8,298 bases of DNA from Ga0077527 sp050250695. Lineage in GTDB: Bacteria; Pseudomonadota; Gammaproteobacteria; Burkholderiales; SG8-41. The notes under the pieces were generated by a model. It was not told the origin of the DNA. It did not search any database and worked only from the letters and a program-made list of their open reading frames with translations. Positions 1 to 6,164 of the stretch are shown piece by piece; position 1 is the stretch's first letter, and each line of letters begins with the position of its first letter. The stretch lies in contig JBFWOE010000142.1 in the NCBI GenBank assembly GCA_050250695.1, positions 1-8,298 of the forward strand, written 5' to 3'. The position numbers were made by a program, and so were the translations under genes.

Positions 1-102
1 AGACGGTTGCGCGTGCGTTATGAACGCTTGCCTTCCATGCACGAAGCCTTTCTCAGGCTCGGTGCCTGTATCATCTGTTGGCGCTTCCTCAAGGCAGCAT
101 GA
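1..102 (+). CDS. IS5-family-like DDE transposase, C-terminal fragment (runs off window start)
   Basis: Frame 1 from the first base encodes 33 residues before a TGA at 100-102. The tail begins RRLRVRYERLPSMHEAFL and continues into a Leu-Gly, Ile-Cys-Trp-Arg stretch. From memory this closely resembles the usual C-terminus of IS5-family DDE transposases, which commonly end in (R)RLRxRYER-x-x-x-HEAFLxLGxxxICWR. The catalytic DDE residues lie upstream, outside the window, so whether the enzyme is intact is unknown. The stop position and the short non-coding tail before the presumed IS end are normal for this family. Confidence 0.72.
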   Translation, partial: RRLRVRYERLPSMHEAFLRLGACIICWRFLKAA

Positions 103-122
103 TTTCATTTTGTTACGCGCTC
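1..122 (+). mobile_element. Right end of an IS5-family-like insertion sequence (partial)
   Basis: Holds the 3' end of a transposase gene followed by about 20 non-coding bases. The proposed outer boundary is base 122, because the next four bases, TTAG (123-126), fit the YTAR target duplicated by IS5-group elements, and from there the DUF502 gene reads normally on the minus strand. The inner sequence at the boundary (TTTTGTTACGCGCTC, 108-122) would be the right terminal inverted repeat. The left end lies outside the window, so the repeat pair and the target duplication cannot be confirmed. The family call rests on the transposase tail; the exact boundary is inference. Confidence 0.6.
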
Positions 123-406
123 TTAGACAGCGGCCCCCTGAGGCCGAGGCGCAGCGCCAGCCCCAGCAGGTAGATCGCCACCATCAGCACCAGCGTGCCC
201 ACCAGGTACGGCACCGTGGAACCGGTGGCCACGGTATAACCCAGCATCGAGAAAAAATGGCCGATTTCGCTGTCCGGTCCGAGGTAGTGGTTGAGCACAC
301 CGATCAGCCACCCGAGCGCGGCCAGCGTCAGCGCCAGCGGCAGGAACACCACCAGCCCGGCCAGCCAGGTGGCGACGATCGAATCGAAACCGCGCTTGAT
401 GAACAT
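113..406 (-). pseudogene. DUF502 family membrane protein, truncated at the C-terminus by an IS
   Basis: Encodes 97 residues with two strong hydrophobic segments (about 10-38 and 62-88). The first carries the GLVVFLPLALTL pattern and a following LGWL-x-x-x-LNHYLGP, which resemble the N-terminal half of DUF502 proteins; from memory these are usually about 200 residues. The conserved C-terminal half is missing. The last codons (Lys-Ser-Ala-stop, 124-113) lie wholly or largely in the presumed IS end, so the stop is probably supplied by the insertion. The start is set at ATG 406-404, because GGAG at 418-415 sits 8 nt upstream; a GTG at 415 in frame overlaps that site and is less likely. It is divergent from the DM13 gene. 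The function of DUF502 is not established. An alternative is that this is a naturally short two-TM protein. Confidence 0.6.
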
Positions 407-524
407 GCGACACACTCCGGGGTTGATGGATGCGGACCTTGCAGTGCATGGTCACCAGATGCGGCGACAGCGTCAAGCCCGCGCCGATCTGGTTTATGCT
501 CGGATTTCCGCCTGGGAGGTCGCG

Positions 525-995
525 ATGAAAAAATGGCTGTGGTACGGCATCACCCACGCTGCGGCGCTGGCCGCCGGATTTGCCGGCGGCATCTACGCGC
601 TGCCGATACTCACCGCGCCGCCGGCGCCTTCCGCCGCCGAAGTACGGGCGCAGGCCGGCCCCGCGCAGTTTACCGGCCAGTTCCGCCGCGACCTGAAGGA
701 CAGCGACCTGTTCCACTGGGGCGAGGGCACGGTGGCAGTCGGCAAAAAGCGGATCGCGCTGACCGGCAAACTGGCGCCGGGGCCGGACTACAAACTCTAC
801 CTGTCGCCGGAATTCGTCGAGACCGAGGCCGATTTCATGCGGTTGAAGCCGCGCATGGCGCGCGTCGGCGACGTCAGGACCTTCGACAATTTCATCGTTG
901 CGGTTCCCGACGGCATCGACCCCGCGGCCTACACCACGGTGATCGTCTGGTGTGAATCCTTCGGCCAGTTCATCACTGCGGCCAAATACCGCTGA
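525..995 (+). CDS. DM13 domain protein with N-terminal membrane anchor
   Basis: 156 residues. Residues 5-27 form one hydrophobic segment after MKK, probably an uncleaved signal anchor, leaving the rest in the periplasm. Residues about 46-155 match the DM13 fold: a GQFRRD...LFHWGEGTVAV opening, a GPDYKLYLSPEF strand around 86-97, a DNFIVAVPDGID strand (121-132), and the closing VIVWCESFGQFITAAKY with the family's typical cysteine (C143). DM13 domains have been proposed to act in redox or electron transfer; no cofactor motif can be seen here. The start at 525 is supported by GGGAGG (514-519) five bases upstream. A weak -10-like TATGCT lies at 495-500 without a good -35. The DUF924 gene follows after 8 nt, so the two are probably cotranscribed. 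Family call is firm; role is unknown. Confidence 0.85.
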   Translation: MKKWLWYGITHAAALAAGFAGGIYALPILTAPPAPSAAEVRAQAGPAQFTGQFRRDLKDSDLFHWGEGTVAVGKKRIALTGKLAPGPDYKLYLSPEFVETEADFMRLKPRMARVGDVRTFDNFIVAVPDGIDPAAYTTVIVWCESFGQFITAAKYR

Positions 996-1003
996 ACAGC
1001 GCC

Positions 1004-1612
1004 TTGGCCGGACACATCAAACCCGCAGCAGTGCTCGGCTTCTGGTTCGGAGACCGGACCGATGATGCCGCGACTGCGAAGGCACAGGCCAGGCTGTGGT
1101 GGTCCAAGGATCCGGCGGTCGATGCGGAGATCCGCGCGCGTTTTGCCGCTTTGGTGCAGGCGGCTGCTTTCGGCAGGCACGATGACTGGACGGCAACGCC
1201 GCAGGGGCGCCTGGCGCTGATCGTCCTGCTCGACCAGTTCCCGCGCAACATGCACCGCGGCTCGGCGCGTGCGTTTGCCTATGACGGCCTTGCGCGTCGT
1301 CTCGCGCTGGAGGGCATTGCGGCGGGCGCGGATCAACAGCTGCGGCCGATCGAACGCGTGTTCTGTTACCTGCCGCTGGAGCACTCCGAAGACCTTGCGC
1401 ACCAGGACCGGTGCGTGGCGCTCTACCAGGCGCTGGCTGCCGGCGTGGCGCCGGAGTTGCGCGGCACTTTCACGGGTTATGTCGATTTCGCAGAACGCCA
1501 CCGCGCGATCATCCGCCGCTTCGGGCGATTCCCGCACCGCAATGCGGCGCTGGGACGGGTTTCAGCAGCGGAAGAGGTCGAATTCCTGAAACAGCCCGGC
1601 TCGTCCTTCTAG
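1004..1612 (+). CDS. DUF924 family protein (COG3803-like)
   Basis: 202 residues, soluble, no signal peptide. DUF924 hallmarks appear in order: VLGFWFG (10-16), a WW pair (32-33), LIVLLDQFPRN (72-82), the CYLPLEHSED block (121-130), and the C-terminal HRAIIRRFGRFPHRN (166-180) followed by ALGR. Family members are cytoplasmic, predicted all-helical (TPR-like) proteins of about 180-220 residues with no settled biochemical role. The reading frame has no ATG near its beginning. TTG at 1004, 8 nt after the DM13 stop, is the most upstream reasonable start, but has no clear Shine-Dalgarno. GTG at 1031, directly before LGFWFG, is the alternative and would give 193 residues. The short gap suggests translational coupling to the DM13 gene. 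The 3' end converges on the secretin-like gene with 12 nt between stops. Confidence 0.85.
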   Translation: MAGHIKPAAVLGFWFGDRTDDAATAKAQARLWWSKDPAVDAEIRARFAALVQAAAFGRHDDWTATPQGRLALIVLLDQFPRNMHRGSARAFAYDGLARRLALEGIAAGADQQLRPIERVFCYLPLEHSEDLAHQDRCVALYQALAAGVAPELRGTFTGYVDFAERHRAIIRRFGRFPHRNAALGRVSAAEEVEFLKQPGSSF

Positions 1613-1617
1613 GCCCG

Positions 1618-1631
1618 GCCGTATTTACGGC
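1618..1631. other. Small inverted repeat at the DUF924/mini-secretin convergence
   Basis: GCCGTA (1618-1623) pairs with TACGGC (1626-1631) around a two-base loop, and the repeat overlaps the TAA stop of the minus-strand gene. There is no T-run on either side, so it is at best a weak bidirectional transcription barrier. The stem is short enough to be chance. Confidence 0.25.
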
Positions 1632-2509
1632 AATTCCTCGACTTTCACCTGCACACCGCTGCGCTCGCCGACCCTGCCGCTGCTGCTGCCGAGCAGCACC
1701 GAACGTTCGTCGCTGCGCGTGCCGCCGACGCTCCCCAGGTCTATCCATTCGCCGAGCCGTCCTGAGACCGTGGTCGCAACGCGCTGCACGTTGACCGTGC
1801 CGCGACGCCGGTCGTCGAAGGATTCGCGTTGCGGGTCGATGTCCAGCGTGACGACATCGCCCTGCACCCGCGGCAGCACATGAAACCCGGTATTGGCATC
1901 GCGGTATTCGGTGCCTTCGACGACGCGATCGACGACCTGGCCGTTGACCACAGTGCGCACCACCTGGCGGTTGCGCACCGGCCGCGATTCGCCGGTGCGG
2001 ATGAACGCGCTGTTGCCCTCAAGCACCTGGATGGTCTGGGTGGAACGGTCGCGGCTGATCTGCTGCGTATCGATGATGCGCGCTCGCAGCCTGTCGTCGC
2101 CCTCGCGCAACACGACGTTGCCGCCGGCGCGCGAAGAACTGCCGGGTATGGTGACGCGGGCGTTGTCGTTGCCGATGCTGCCCGAGAGTTCCGCCTCGCG
2201 CCGGTTGCGCTCGACGTCGGCATCCTGGCGCACGGTGATCAGCAGGCGCCGCGGCGGCGTGTCCAGGCTTGCCAGAACGCGTTTGATCTGTGCCAGCTCC
2301 GCCGGCGTTGCCCGGATCACCAGCTGGTTCTGGAAATTGCTGACGCTGGATTCGCGCCCCAGCAGTTGCTGCACCACCGGCAGCACCTGCTCGCCCTTGC
2401 GGTATTTCAGCGGGATGATTTCGACGGTGGTCTGCGCGACGGCGGTGGCCGCCAGCACACCGCACAGCAGGGCGGCGGCTAACAGCGGCATGCGCTTTCT
2501 GGATGGCAT
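1625..2509 (-). CDS. Exported short secretin-like protein (mini-secretin)
   Basis: 294 residues. Residues 1-26 are a Sec signal peptide (basic MPSRKR, hydrophobic core, AVA cleavage before QTTVEI). Residues about 28-95 resemble the secretin N1/NolW-type module: VEIIPLKYRKGEQVL, then NQLVIRATPAELAQIKRVL and SLDTPPRRLLITV. Residues about 160-265 resemble part of the secretin beta domain: QVLEGNSAFIRTGE, FHVLPRVQGDVVTLDIDPQ and VATTVSGRLGEWIDLGSVGG. Full T2SS/T4P secretins are much longer; this protein has one N-module, a charged linker rich in Arg, Asp and Ser, and a shortened beta region. Pore formation is therefore doubtful, and no secretion or pilus genes adjoin it. In-frame ATGs at 2515 and 2491 are alternative starts; none has a strong Shine-Dalgarno. 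The gene is divergent from the NlpC/P60 lipoprotein. Fold assignment is by motif resemblance, and the role is unknown. Confidence 0.72.
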   Translation of the reverse strand: MPSRKRMPLLAAALLCGVLAATAVAQTTVEIIPLKYRKGEQVLPVVQQLLGRESSVSNFQNQLVIRATPAELAQIKRVLASLDTPPRRLLITVRQDADVERNRREAELSGSIGNDNARVTIPGSSSRAGGNVVLREGDDRLRARIIDTQQISRDRSTQTIQVLEGNSAFIRTGESRPVRNRQVVRTVVNGQVVDRVVEGTEYRDANTGFHVLPRVQGDVVTLDIDPQRESFDDRRRGTVNVQRVATTVSGRLGEWIDLGSVGGTRSDERSVLLGSSSGRVGERSGVQVKVEELP

Positions 2510-2600
2510 GGTCATGATCGTATTGATGACTGAACAACTACGGGCAATGACAAAACCTGAGTTTACTCCGCTACACTGCCAGGCGCATGAAGTTTTATCC

Positions 2601-2629
2601 TTTACAATCAATACTTTATTGGATAGAGT
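2601..2629 (+). promoter_or_regulatory. Candidate sigma-70 promoter for the NlpC/P60 gene
   Basis: TTTACA (2601-2606) and TAGAGT (2624-2629) are separated by exactly 17 bases and lie in an AT-rich island between the divergent mini-secretin and NlpC/P60 genes. The expected transcription start falls at or next to the ATG at 2636. The -10 overlaps the only Shine-Dalgarno-like sequence (GGATAGAG, 2621-2628). Both cannot serve the same transcript, so this promoter would give a leaderless mRNA, or an upstream promoter is used. Confidence 0.45.
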
Positions 2630-2635
2630 TAAAAC

Positions 2636-3130
2636 ATGCAGCGATACGGGATCGCCATACTGTTGCTGATGCTGGGTGCCTGCGCGTCGGGCCCCGGCTC
2701 CGTCGTGCCATCAAGAATCAGCGTACCCGACAGCAGCGCGATGCCCGCGCCGGGTGCAGGCCAGGAATTTGTGCTGCGTGCACTGGGCTTTGTCGGCGTG
2801 CCGTACCGCTGGGGCGGTGTTTCGCCCGATACCGGCTTCGACTGCAGCGGACTGATCCGCTATGTCTACGAGCAGATGACCGGCCGCCCCCTGCCCTACA
2901 ACGCCTACGGCCTCGCTCGTTTCGGCCGCACGGTCGACGATGCAGAACTGCAGCCGGGGGACCTGGTGTTTTTCAACACGCTGCGCACGCCGTACTCCCA
3001 CGTCGGCATCTATCTCGGCGAATCGCGTTTCCTGCATGCCCCCAGCAGCGGCAGCACGGTGCAAATCGCCGACATGAACAACCGCTACTGGAATTCACGT
3101 TACAACGGCGCGCGCCGCCTGCCCATCTGA
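2636..3130 (+). CDS. NlpC/P60 family cell-wall hydrolase lipoprotein (Spr/MepS-like)
   Basis: 164 residues. A short basic N-terminus and hydrophobic run end in the lipobox L13-G14-A15-C16, so it should be lipidated at C16. Ala at +2 favours outer-membrane sorting. After a Pro/Ser linker, the NlpC/P60 papain-like domain runs from about 44 to the end: GVPYRWGGVSPDTGFDCSGL carries the catalytic Cys (C70), SHVGIYLGE the catalytic His (H122), and FLHAPSSG the third polar residue (H134). LQPGDLVFF is the usual core strand. Family members cleave peptide cross-links or stems in peptidoglycan; MepS-type enzymes are D,D-endopeptidases that allow wall expansion. Length and layout match single-domain Spr-type lipoproteins. 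Start chosen because the lipobox follows directly; the spacing to a possible GGATAGAG ribosome site is 7 nt. Exact bond specificity is inferred, not seen. Confidence 0.92.
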   Translation: MQRYGIAILLLMLGACASGPGSVVPSRISVPDSSAMPAPGAGQEFVLRALGFVGVPYRWGGVSPDTGFDCSGLIRYVYEQMTGRPLPYNAYGLARFGRTVDDAELQPGDLVFFNTLRTPYSHVGIYLGESRFLHAPSSGSTVQIADMNNRYWNSRYNGARRLPI

Positions 3131-3225
3131 GCCGTCCGGCGCGCAATTCCACTGCCGCTTGTTCCTGATCAAACCTTCCGCGACCGGCATGCAATAACGT
3201 GACGATGGGGCATTTTTGCACTATC

Positions 3226-3244
3226 AACAATGATTCTCATTAGT
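3226..3244 (-). promoter_or_regulatory. Fur-box-like site 1 upstream of fbpA
   Basis: Read on the minus strand, the 19-mer ACTAATGAGAATCATTGTT matches the classical Fur consensus GATAATGATAATCATTATC at 14 of 19 positions. It contains the palindrome AATGA-TTC-TCATT (3229-3241). It lies just upstream of the predicted -35 of fbpA, in a marked AT-rich island between GC-rich genes. Confidence 0.7.
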
Positions 3245-3245
3245 A

Positions 3246-3274
3246 TTGTAAGTGAGAATAATTCTTGTTAATAT
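3246..3274 (+). promoter_or_regulatory. fbpA promoter with second Fur-box-like site in the spacer
   Basis: TTGTAA (3246-3251) and TAATAT (3269-3274) are 17 bases apart, each matching 4 of 6 consensus positions. The spacer contains TGAGAATAATTCTTG (3253-3267), which agrees with the Fur 7-1-7 pattern TGATAATnATTATCA at 10 of 14 positions and has a perfect AGAAT-A-ATTCT core. Its centre is 25 bp from that of Fur site 1. Iron-bound Fur here would block RNA polymerase directly. The predicted start near 3281 gives a leader of about 59 nt. Confidence 0.55.
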
Positions 3275-3339
3275 TCAGTTTGCCGTTACGTCACTCCCGG
3301 CGTAACATCATAACTATTTGTTTTTTAAGGATATTTTAA

Positions 3340-4356
3340 ATGCGTCTCTCCGCACCCCTGTTGCTGGCATTGGCCAGCCTGCTCAGTACCGGCAGCATCG
3401 CCCAGGAACTGAACCTGTATTCCTCGCGCCACTACCAGACCGATGAAGCCCTCTACAGCGGCTTCAGCAAGGCCACCGGTATCAAGTTGAACCGCATCGA
3501 AGCCGGCGAGGATCCGCTGATCCAGCGCATCCGCAACGAAGGCGCCGCATCCCCGGCCGACGTGCTGGTCACCGTGGACGCCGGCCGCCTGTGGCGCGCC
3601 GAACAGCTGGGCCTGTTCCAGCCGGTCGAATCCAAAGTACTCGCCGAGCGCCTGCCCGCGCACATGCGCAATCCGAACAACCAGTGGTTCGGCTTTTCGG
3701 CACGCGCGCGCGTGATCGTCTACAACAAGCTCACGGTAAAACCGGAAGACGTGCAGAACTACGAAGACCTCGCAGACCCGAAACTGAAGGGCAAGGTGTG
3801 CACCCGCTCGGGCAGCCACATCTACAACCTGTCGCTGATGAGCGCACTGATCGAACACCTGGGCGCAACGAAGGCCGAACAGTGGGCCAAAGGCGTGGTT
3901 GCCAATTTCGCGCGCGCACCCAAGGGTGGCGACACCGACCAGATCCGCGCGGTGGCCGCCGGCGAATGCGGCGTGGCGATCAGCAACAGCTACTACTACG
4001 TGCGCCTGCTCAAGTCGAAAAAACCCGAAGACCAGAAAGTAGTCGCCGCCACCGGCCTGATCTGGCCCAACCAGAAAAGTTTCGGCACGCACATGAACGT
4101 CTCCGGCGCCGGGGTGGTGAAGCACGCGAAGAACCGCGCCGCGGCCGTCAAGTTCCTCGAATACCTGACCGGCGACACGGCGCAGAGTTACTTCGCCAAC
4201 GGCAACAACGAATGGCCGGTGGTCAAGGGTGCGCCGCTGGACAACAAGGCGCTGGCCTCGCTCGGCACCTTCAAGATGGATACGCTGAACATCAGCACGC
4301 TGGGCAAAAACCAGCCCGCAGCGCAGAAGATATTCGACCGCGTCGGTTACAAGTAA
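3340..4356 (+). CDS. fbpA: Periplasmic Fe(III)-binding protein of an Fbp-type ABC importer
   Basis: 338 residues, the usual length for the FbpA/FutA/HitA family. A Sec signal peptide (1-21, ending SIA before QELNLY) targets it to the periplasm, where it would bind ferric iron and hand it to FbpB. The mature protein starts with the family pattern LNLYSSRHYQTDEALYSGF, followed by FSKATGIKLNRIEAGEDPLIQRI. The iron-ligand tyrosines are probably in the SNSYYYVRL block (Y218-Y220), with further candidates among Y27, H31 and Y32 near the N-terminus. C154 (KVCTRSGSHIYN) and C210 (AAGECGVA) could form a disulfide. AAGGA (3327-3331), 8 nt before the ATG, is a good ribosome site. The gene stands alone behind two Fur-like sites and converges on fbpB with 5 nt between stops. 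Iron specificity is supported by both sequence family and Fur context. Confidence 0.93.
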   Translation: MRLSAPLLLALASLLSTGSIAQELNLYSSRHYQTDEALYSGFSKATGIKLNRIEAGEDPLIQRIRNEGAASPADVLVTVDAGRLWRAEQLGLFQPVESKVLAERLPAHMRNPNNQWFGFSARARVIVYNKLTVKPEDVQNYEDLADPKLKGKVCTRSGSHIYNLSLMSALIEHLGATKAEQWAKGVVANFARAPKGGDTDQIRAVAAGECGVAISNSYYYVRLLKSKKPEDQKVVAATGLIWPNQKSFGTHMNVSGAGVVKHAKNRAAAVKFLEYLTGDTAQSYFANGNNEWPVVKGAPLDNKALASLGTFKMDTLNISTLGKNQPAAQKIFDRVGYK

Positions 4357-4361
4357 GGCCT

Positions 4362-6047
4362 TCAGTCCGGGGCGCGGCCGCGCTCCGGACGCAGGATCAT
4401 CCGCGACAGCACGATCAGCGGCAGCAGTCCCACCGCGACGATGGTGAGCGCCGCAGTTGACGCTTCGTGCAGGCGCTCGTCGGAAGCCAGGTTGTAGGCC
4501 TGCACCGCCAGCGTGTCGAAATTGAACGGCCGCATCACGAAGGTCGCCGGCAGTTCCTTCATCACGTCGACGAACACCAGCAGCCCCGCCGACAGCGCGC
4601 TGCGCCACAGCAGAGGCGCGTGCACCCGCTGCAGCGTCGCGCCCGGACCATATCCCAGCGAACGCGAGGCGTCATCCATCGACGGCGTGATTTTCGACAG
4701 TCCAGCCTCCACCGCCTGCAGCGAAACCGCGAAGAACCGCGCGAGGTAGGCATAGACCAGCGCGGCAATGCCCCCGGTGAGGATCAGCCCCGGCGCGGTG
4801 CCGGTCGCGGCCTCCACCCAGCCGCCGATGACATGGTCGAGCCGTGTCACCGGGATCAGCACGCCCACCGCGATCACTGCGCCCGGCACCGCGTAACCGA
4901 GGCCGGCGATCCGGTTGGCACTGCGCACCAGCTTCGTCGGCGTGATGCGCGCGGCGTAACCGACGACCAGTGCCAGCGTGACCGCCAGCATCGCAGTGAC
5001 CGCGCCCAACGTCACCGTGTTGCGCGTCAGGGCGAAATAACGCGCGCCGAACTGGGCGTCGCCCGAAGTCAGCGCCATGTGCAGCATCACGCCTGCCGGC
5101 AGCAGGAAACCGAACACCAGCGGCGTCACGCAGAACAACATGGCAACCGCCGCCCGCAGGCCACGCAGGTGGTAGACGTTGCGCAGGCGCTTGCGGTGCG
5201 AAGTCGTGTAGAAACCGGCGCGGCGCCGGCTGACGCGTTCGAGCAGCAGCACCACGAACACGAAACCGAGCAGGATCGCCGACAGTTGCGCGGCGGCGGC
5301 ATGGTCCCCCAGCGAATACCAGGCATGGAAAATGCCGGTGGTGAAAGTCTGCACCCCGAAATAGGCCACGGTGCCGTAATCGGCCAGCGCCTCCATCAGC
5401 GCCAGCGCGGTGCCGGCAACGATGCCGGGCCGCGCCAGCGGCAGCGCGACCTTGCGGAAGGTGCGCCACGGCCCGTATCCGGAAACACGCGCCACTTCGA
5501 GCATGCTGTCGGACTGCTCGAGGAAAGCGGCGCGTGCCAGCAGGTAGACATACGGGTACAGCACCAGCGACATCATCACGATGGCGCCGCCCAGCGAGCG
5601 CACGTCGGGAAACCAGTACTCATGCACGCCCCAGCCGGTCAGTTCGCGCAGCAGGCCCTGCACCGGTCCGGCGAACTGCAGAAAATCGGTGTAGGCATAA
5701 GCCATCACGTAAGCCGGCATCGCCATCGGCAGCAGCAGCGCCCACTCGAACAGCGTACGCCCCGGAAAACGGCACATGGTGGTGATCCAGGCGGTGGTGA
5801 CGCCGCCGACGATGACGCCGAAAGCCACGCCCAGCATCAGCAGCAGCGAATTGGCCACGTAGTCGCCGAGCACGGTCGATGCGAGGTGGCGCCAGGTATC
5901 GGTCGACGGCGCGAGCAAGTTGAGCATCACCACGATGACCGGCAGCGCCAGCAGCGCCGCGAGTACCACTGCGAACGTGGGCAATATCCGCGGCGCGCGC
6001 AAAGGGATCAATGCGGCATGGGAAGCAGGTGGTGCGGCGGCAGTCAT
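4362..6047 (-). CDS. fbpB: Fe(III) ABC importer permease, two fused membrane domains
   Basis: 561 residues, matching the fused double-length FbpB/HitB-type permeases. Two binding-protein-dependent transport domains are visible, each with several membrane segments. The first (about 60-270) has its ATPase-contacting EAA-type loop at 184-209 (EVARVSGYGPWRTFRKVALP). The second (about 340-550) has it at 458-480 (DDASRSLGYGPGATLQRV). The halves are joined by a basic stretch around 272-296. The protein would form the whole inner-membrane channel, paired with an FbpC dimer. The ATG at 6047 is preceded only by a weak GGA, so the start could vary slightly. The gene is head to head with fbpC and tail to tail with fbpA. 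Its last codons form half of a strong palindrome (4365-4390). Its likely promoter holds the Fur box shared with fbpC. Confidence 0.94.
   Translation of the reverse strand: MTAAAPPASHAALIPLRAPRILPTFAVVLAALLALPVIVVMLNLLAPSTDTWRHLASTVLGDYVANSLLLMLGVAFGVIVGGVTTAWITTMCRFPGRTLFEWALLLPMAMPAYVMAYAYTDFLQFAGPVQGLLRELTGWGVHEYWFPDVRSLGGAIVMMSLVLYPYVYLLARAAFLEQSDSMLEVARVSGYGPWRTFRKVALPLARPGIVAGTALALMEALADYGTVAYFGVQTFTTGIFHAWYSLGDHAAAAQLSAILLGFVFVVLLLERVSRRRAGFYTTSHRKRLRNVYHLRGLRAAVAMLFCVTPLVFGFLLPAGVMLHMALTSGDAQFGARYFALTRNTVTLGAVTAMLAVTLALVVGYAARITPTKLVRSANRIAGLGYAVPGAVIAVGVLIPVTRLDHVIGGWVEAATGTAPGLILTGGIAALVYAYLARFFAVSLQAVEAGLSKITPSMDDASRSLGYGPGATLQRVHAPLLWRSALSAGLLVFVDVMKELPATFVMRPFNFDTLAVQAYNLASDERLHEASTAALTIVAVGLLPLIVLSRMILRPERGRAPD
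4365..4390. terminator. 26-nt palindrome at the fbpA/fbpB convergence (possible bidirectional barrier)
   Basis: Bases 4365-4377 pair with 4378-4390: GTCCGG against CCGGAC outside, one G-T wobble (4371/4384), then continuous G-C pairs into a GGCC centre. Allowing a four-base loop, the stem is 11 bp. It begins 8 nt after the fbpA stop and lies inside the last nine codons of fbpB. No T-run follows on either strand, so it is not a classical intrinsic terminator. It could stop or pause polymerases or protect the fbpA mRNA 3' end. Confidence 0.45.
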
Positions 6048-6119
6048 CCGGATGGCAAATCCACACTCACGACGTGTATTTGGAACATCAGCTAAGTTAC
6101 GGAAAATTATGAATAAATT

Positions 6120-6148
6120 ATTCTAACAAGAATCATTATCAATGAAAA
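6120..6148 (-). promoter_or_regulatory. Candidate fbpB promoter (minus strand)
   Basis: On the minus strand, TTTTCA (6148-6143) and TAGAAT (6125-6120) are separated by 17 bases; the -10 matches consensus at five of six positions. The Fur-box-like sequence at 6127-6141 fills the spacer, so Fur binding would occlude this promoter. The expected start near 6113 gives an fbpB leader of about 65 nt. Confidence 0.5.
6122..6141 (+). promoter_or_regulatory. Fur-box-like site shared by divergent fbpB and fbpC
   Basis: CAAGAATCATTATCA (6127-6141) matches the Fur 7-1-7 pattern at 11 of 14 positions, with a perfect ATTATCA right half. The 19-mer at 6122-6140 matches the classical consensus at 14 of 19. 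It lies between the -35 and -10 of the fbpB promoter and over the -35 position of the fbpC promoter, so one site could repress both genes when iron is plentiful. Confidence 0.7.
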
Positions 6149-6152
6149 TGGA

Positions 6153-6158
6153 TATAAT
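6153..6158 (+). promoter_or_regulatory. fbpC -10 element (perfect TATAAT)
   Basis: TATAAT ends 6 nt before the fbpC ATG at 6165. No good -35 is found at 16-18 bp; that position (about 6130-6135) is part of the Fur-like site. The predicted transcription start coincides with the ATG, and no Shine-Dalgarno is visible between, so the transcript may be leaderless. Confidence 0.5.
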
Positions 6159-6164
6159 TGCACG

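Noticed and set aside
1..108. Minus-strand open frame starting at ATG 108 and running off the window start
   Set aside because: It is antisense to the transposase tail and lies within the IS; its translation resembles nothing known.
291..524. In-frame upstream extension of the DM13 protein
   Set aside because: The extension overlaps the divergent DUF502 gene and lacks a ribosome site, while GGGAGG and a membrane anchor begin exactly at the ATG at 525.
3131..3225. Possible terminator or small gene after the NlpC/P60 gene
   Set aside because: Only a 4-bp GCCG-TC-CGGC stem without a T-run is present, and no open frame with a start and ribosome site stands out.
3285..3326. Inverted repeat GTTACG/CGTAAC followed by a T-rich run in the fbpA leader, resembling an attenuator
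   Set aside because: The stem is only 6 bp with a 10-base loop, and the main T-run starts about 14 nt after the stem, too far for an intrinsic terminator; no riboswitch-like structure is evident.
3325..4608. Long minus-strand open frame antisense to fbpA, overlapping the end of fbpB
   Set aside because: It has no family resemblance and skewed composition; fbpA has a signal peptide, ribosome site and full family match.
4467..6095. Very long open frame (over 500 codons) on the + strand, antisense to fbpB
   Set aside because: The translation is low-complexity, rich in Arg, Gln and His, with no recognisable domain. It is the expected shadow of a GC-rich gene and covers a clear permease on the other strand.
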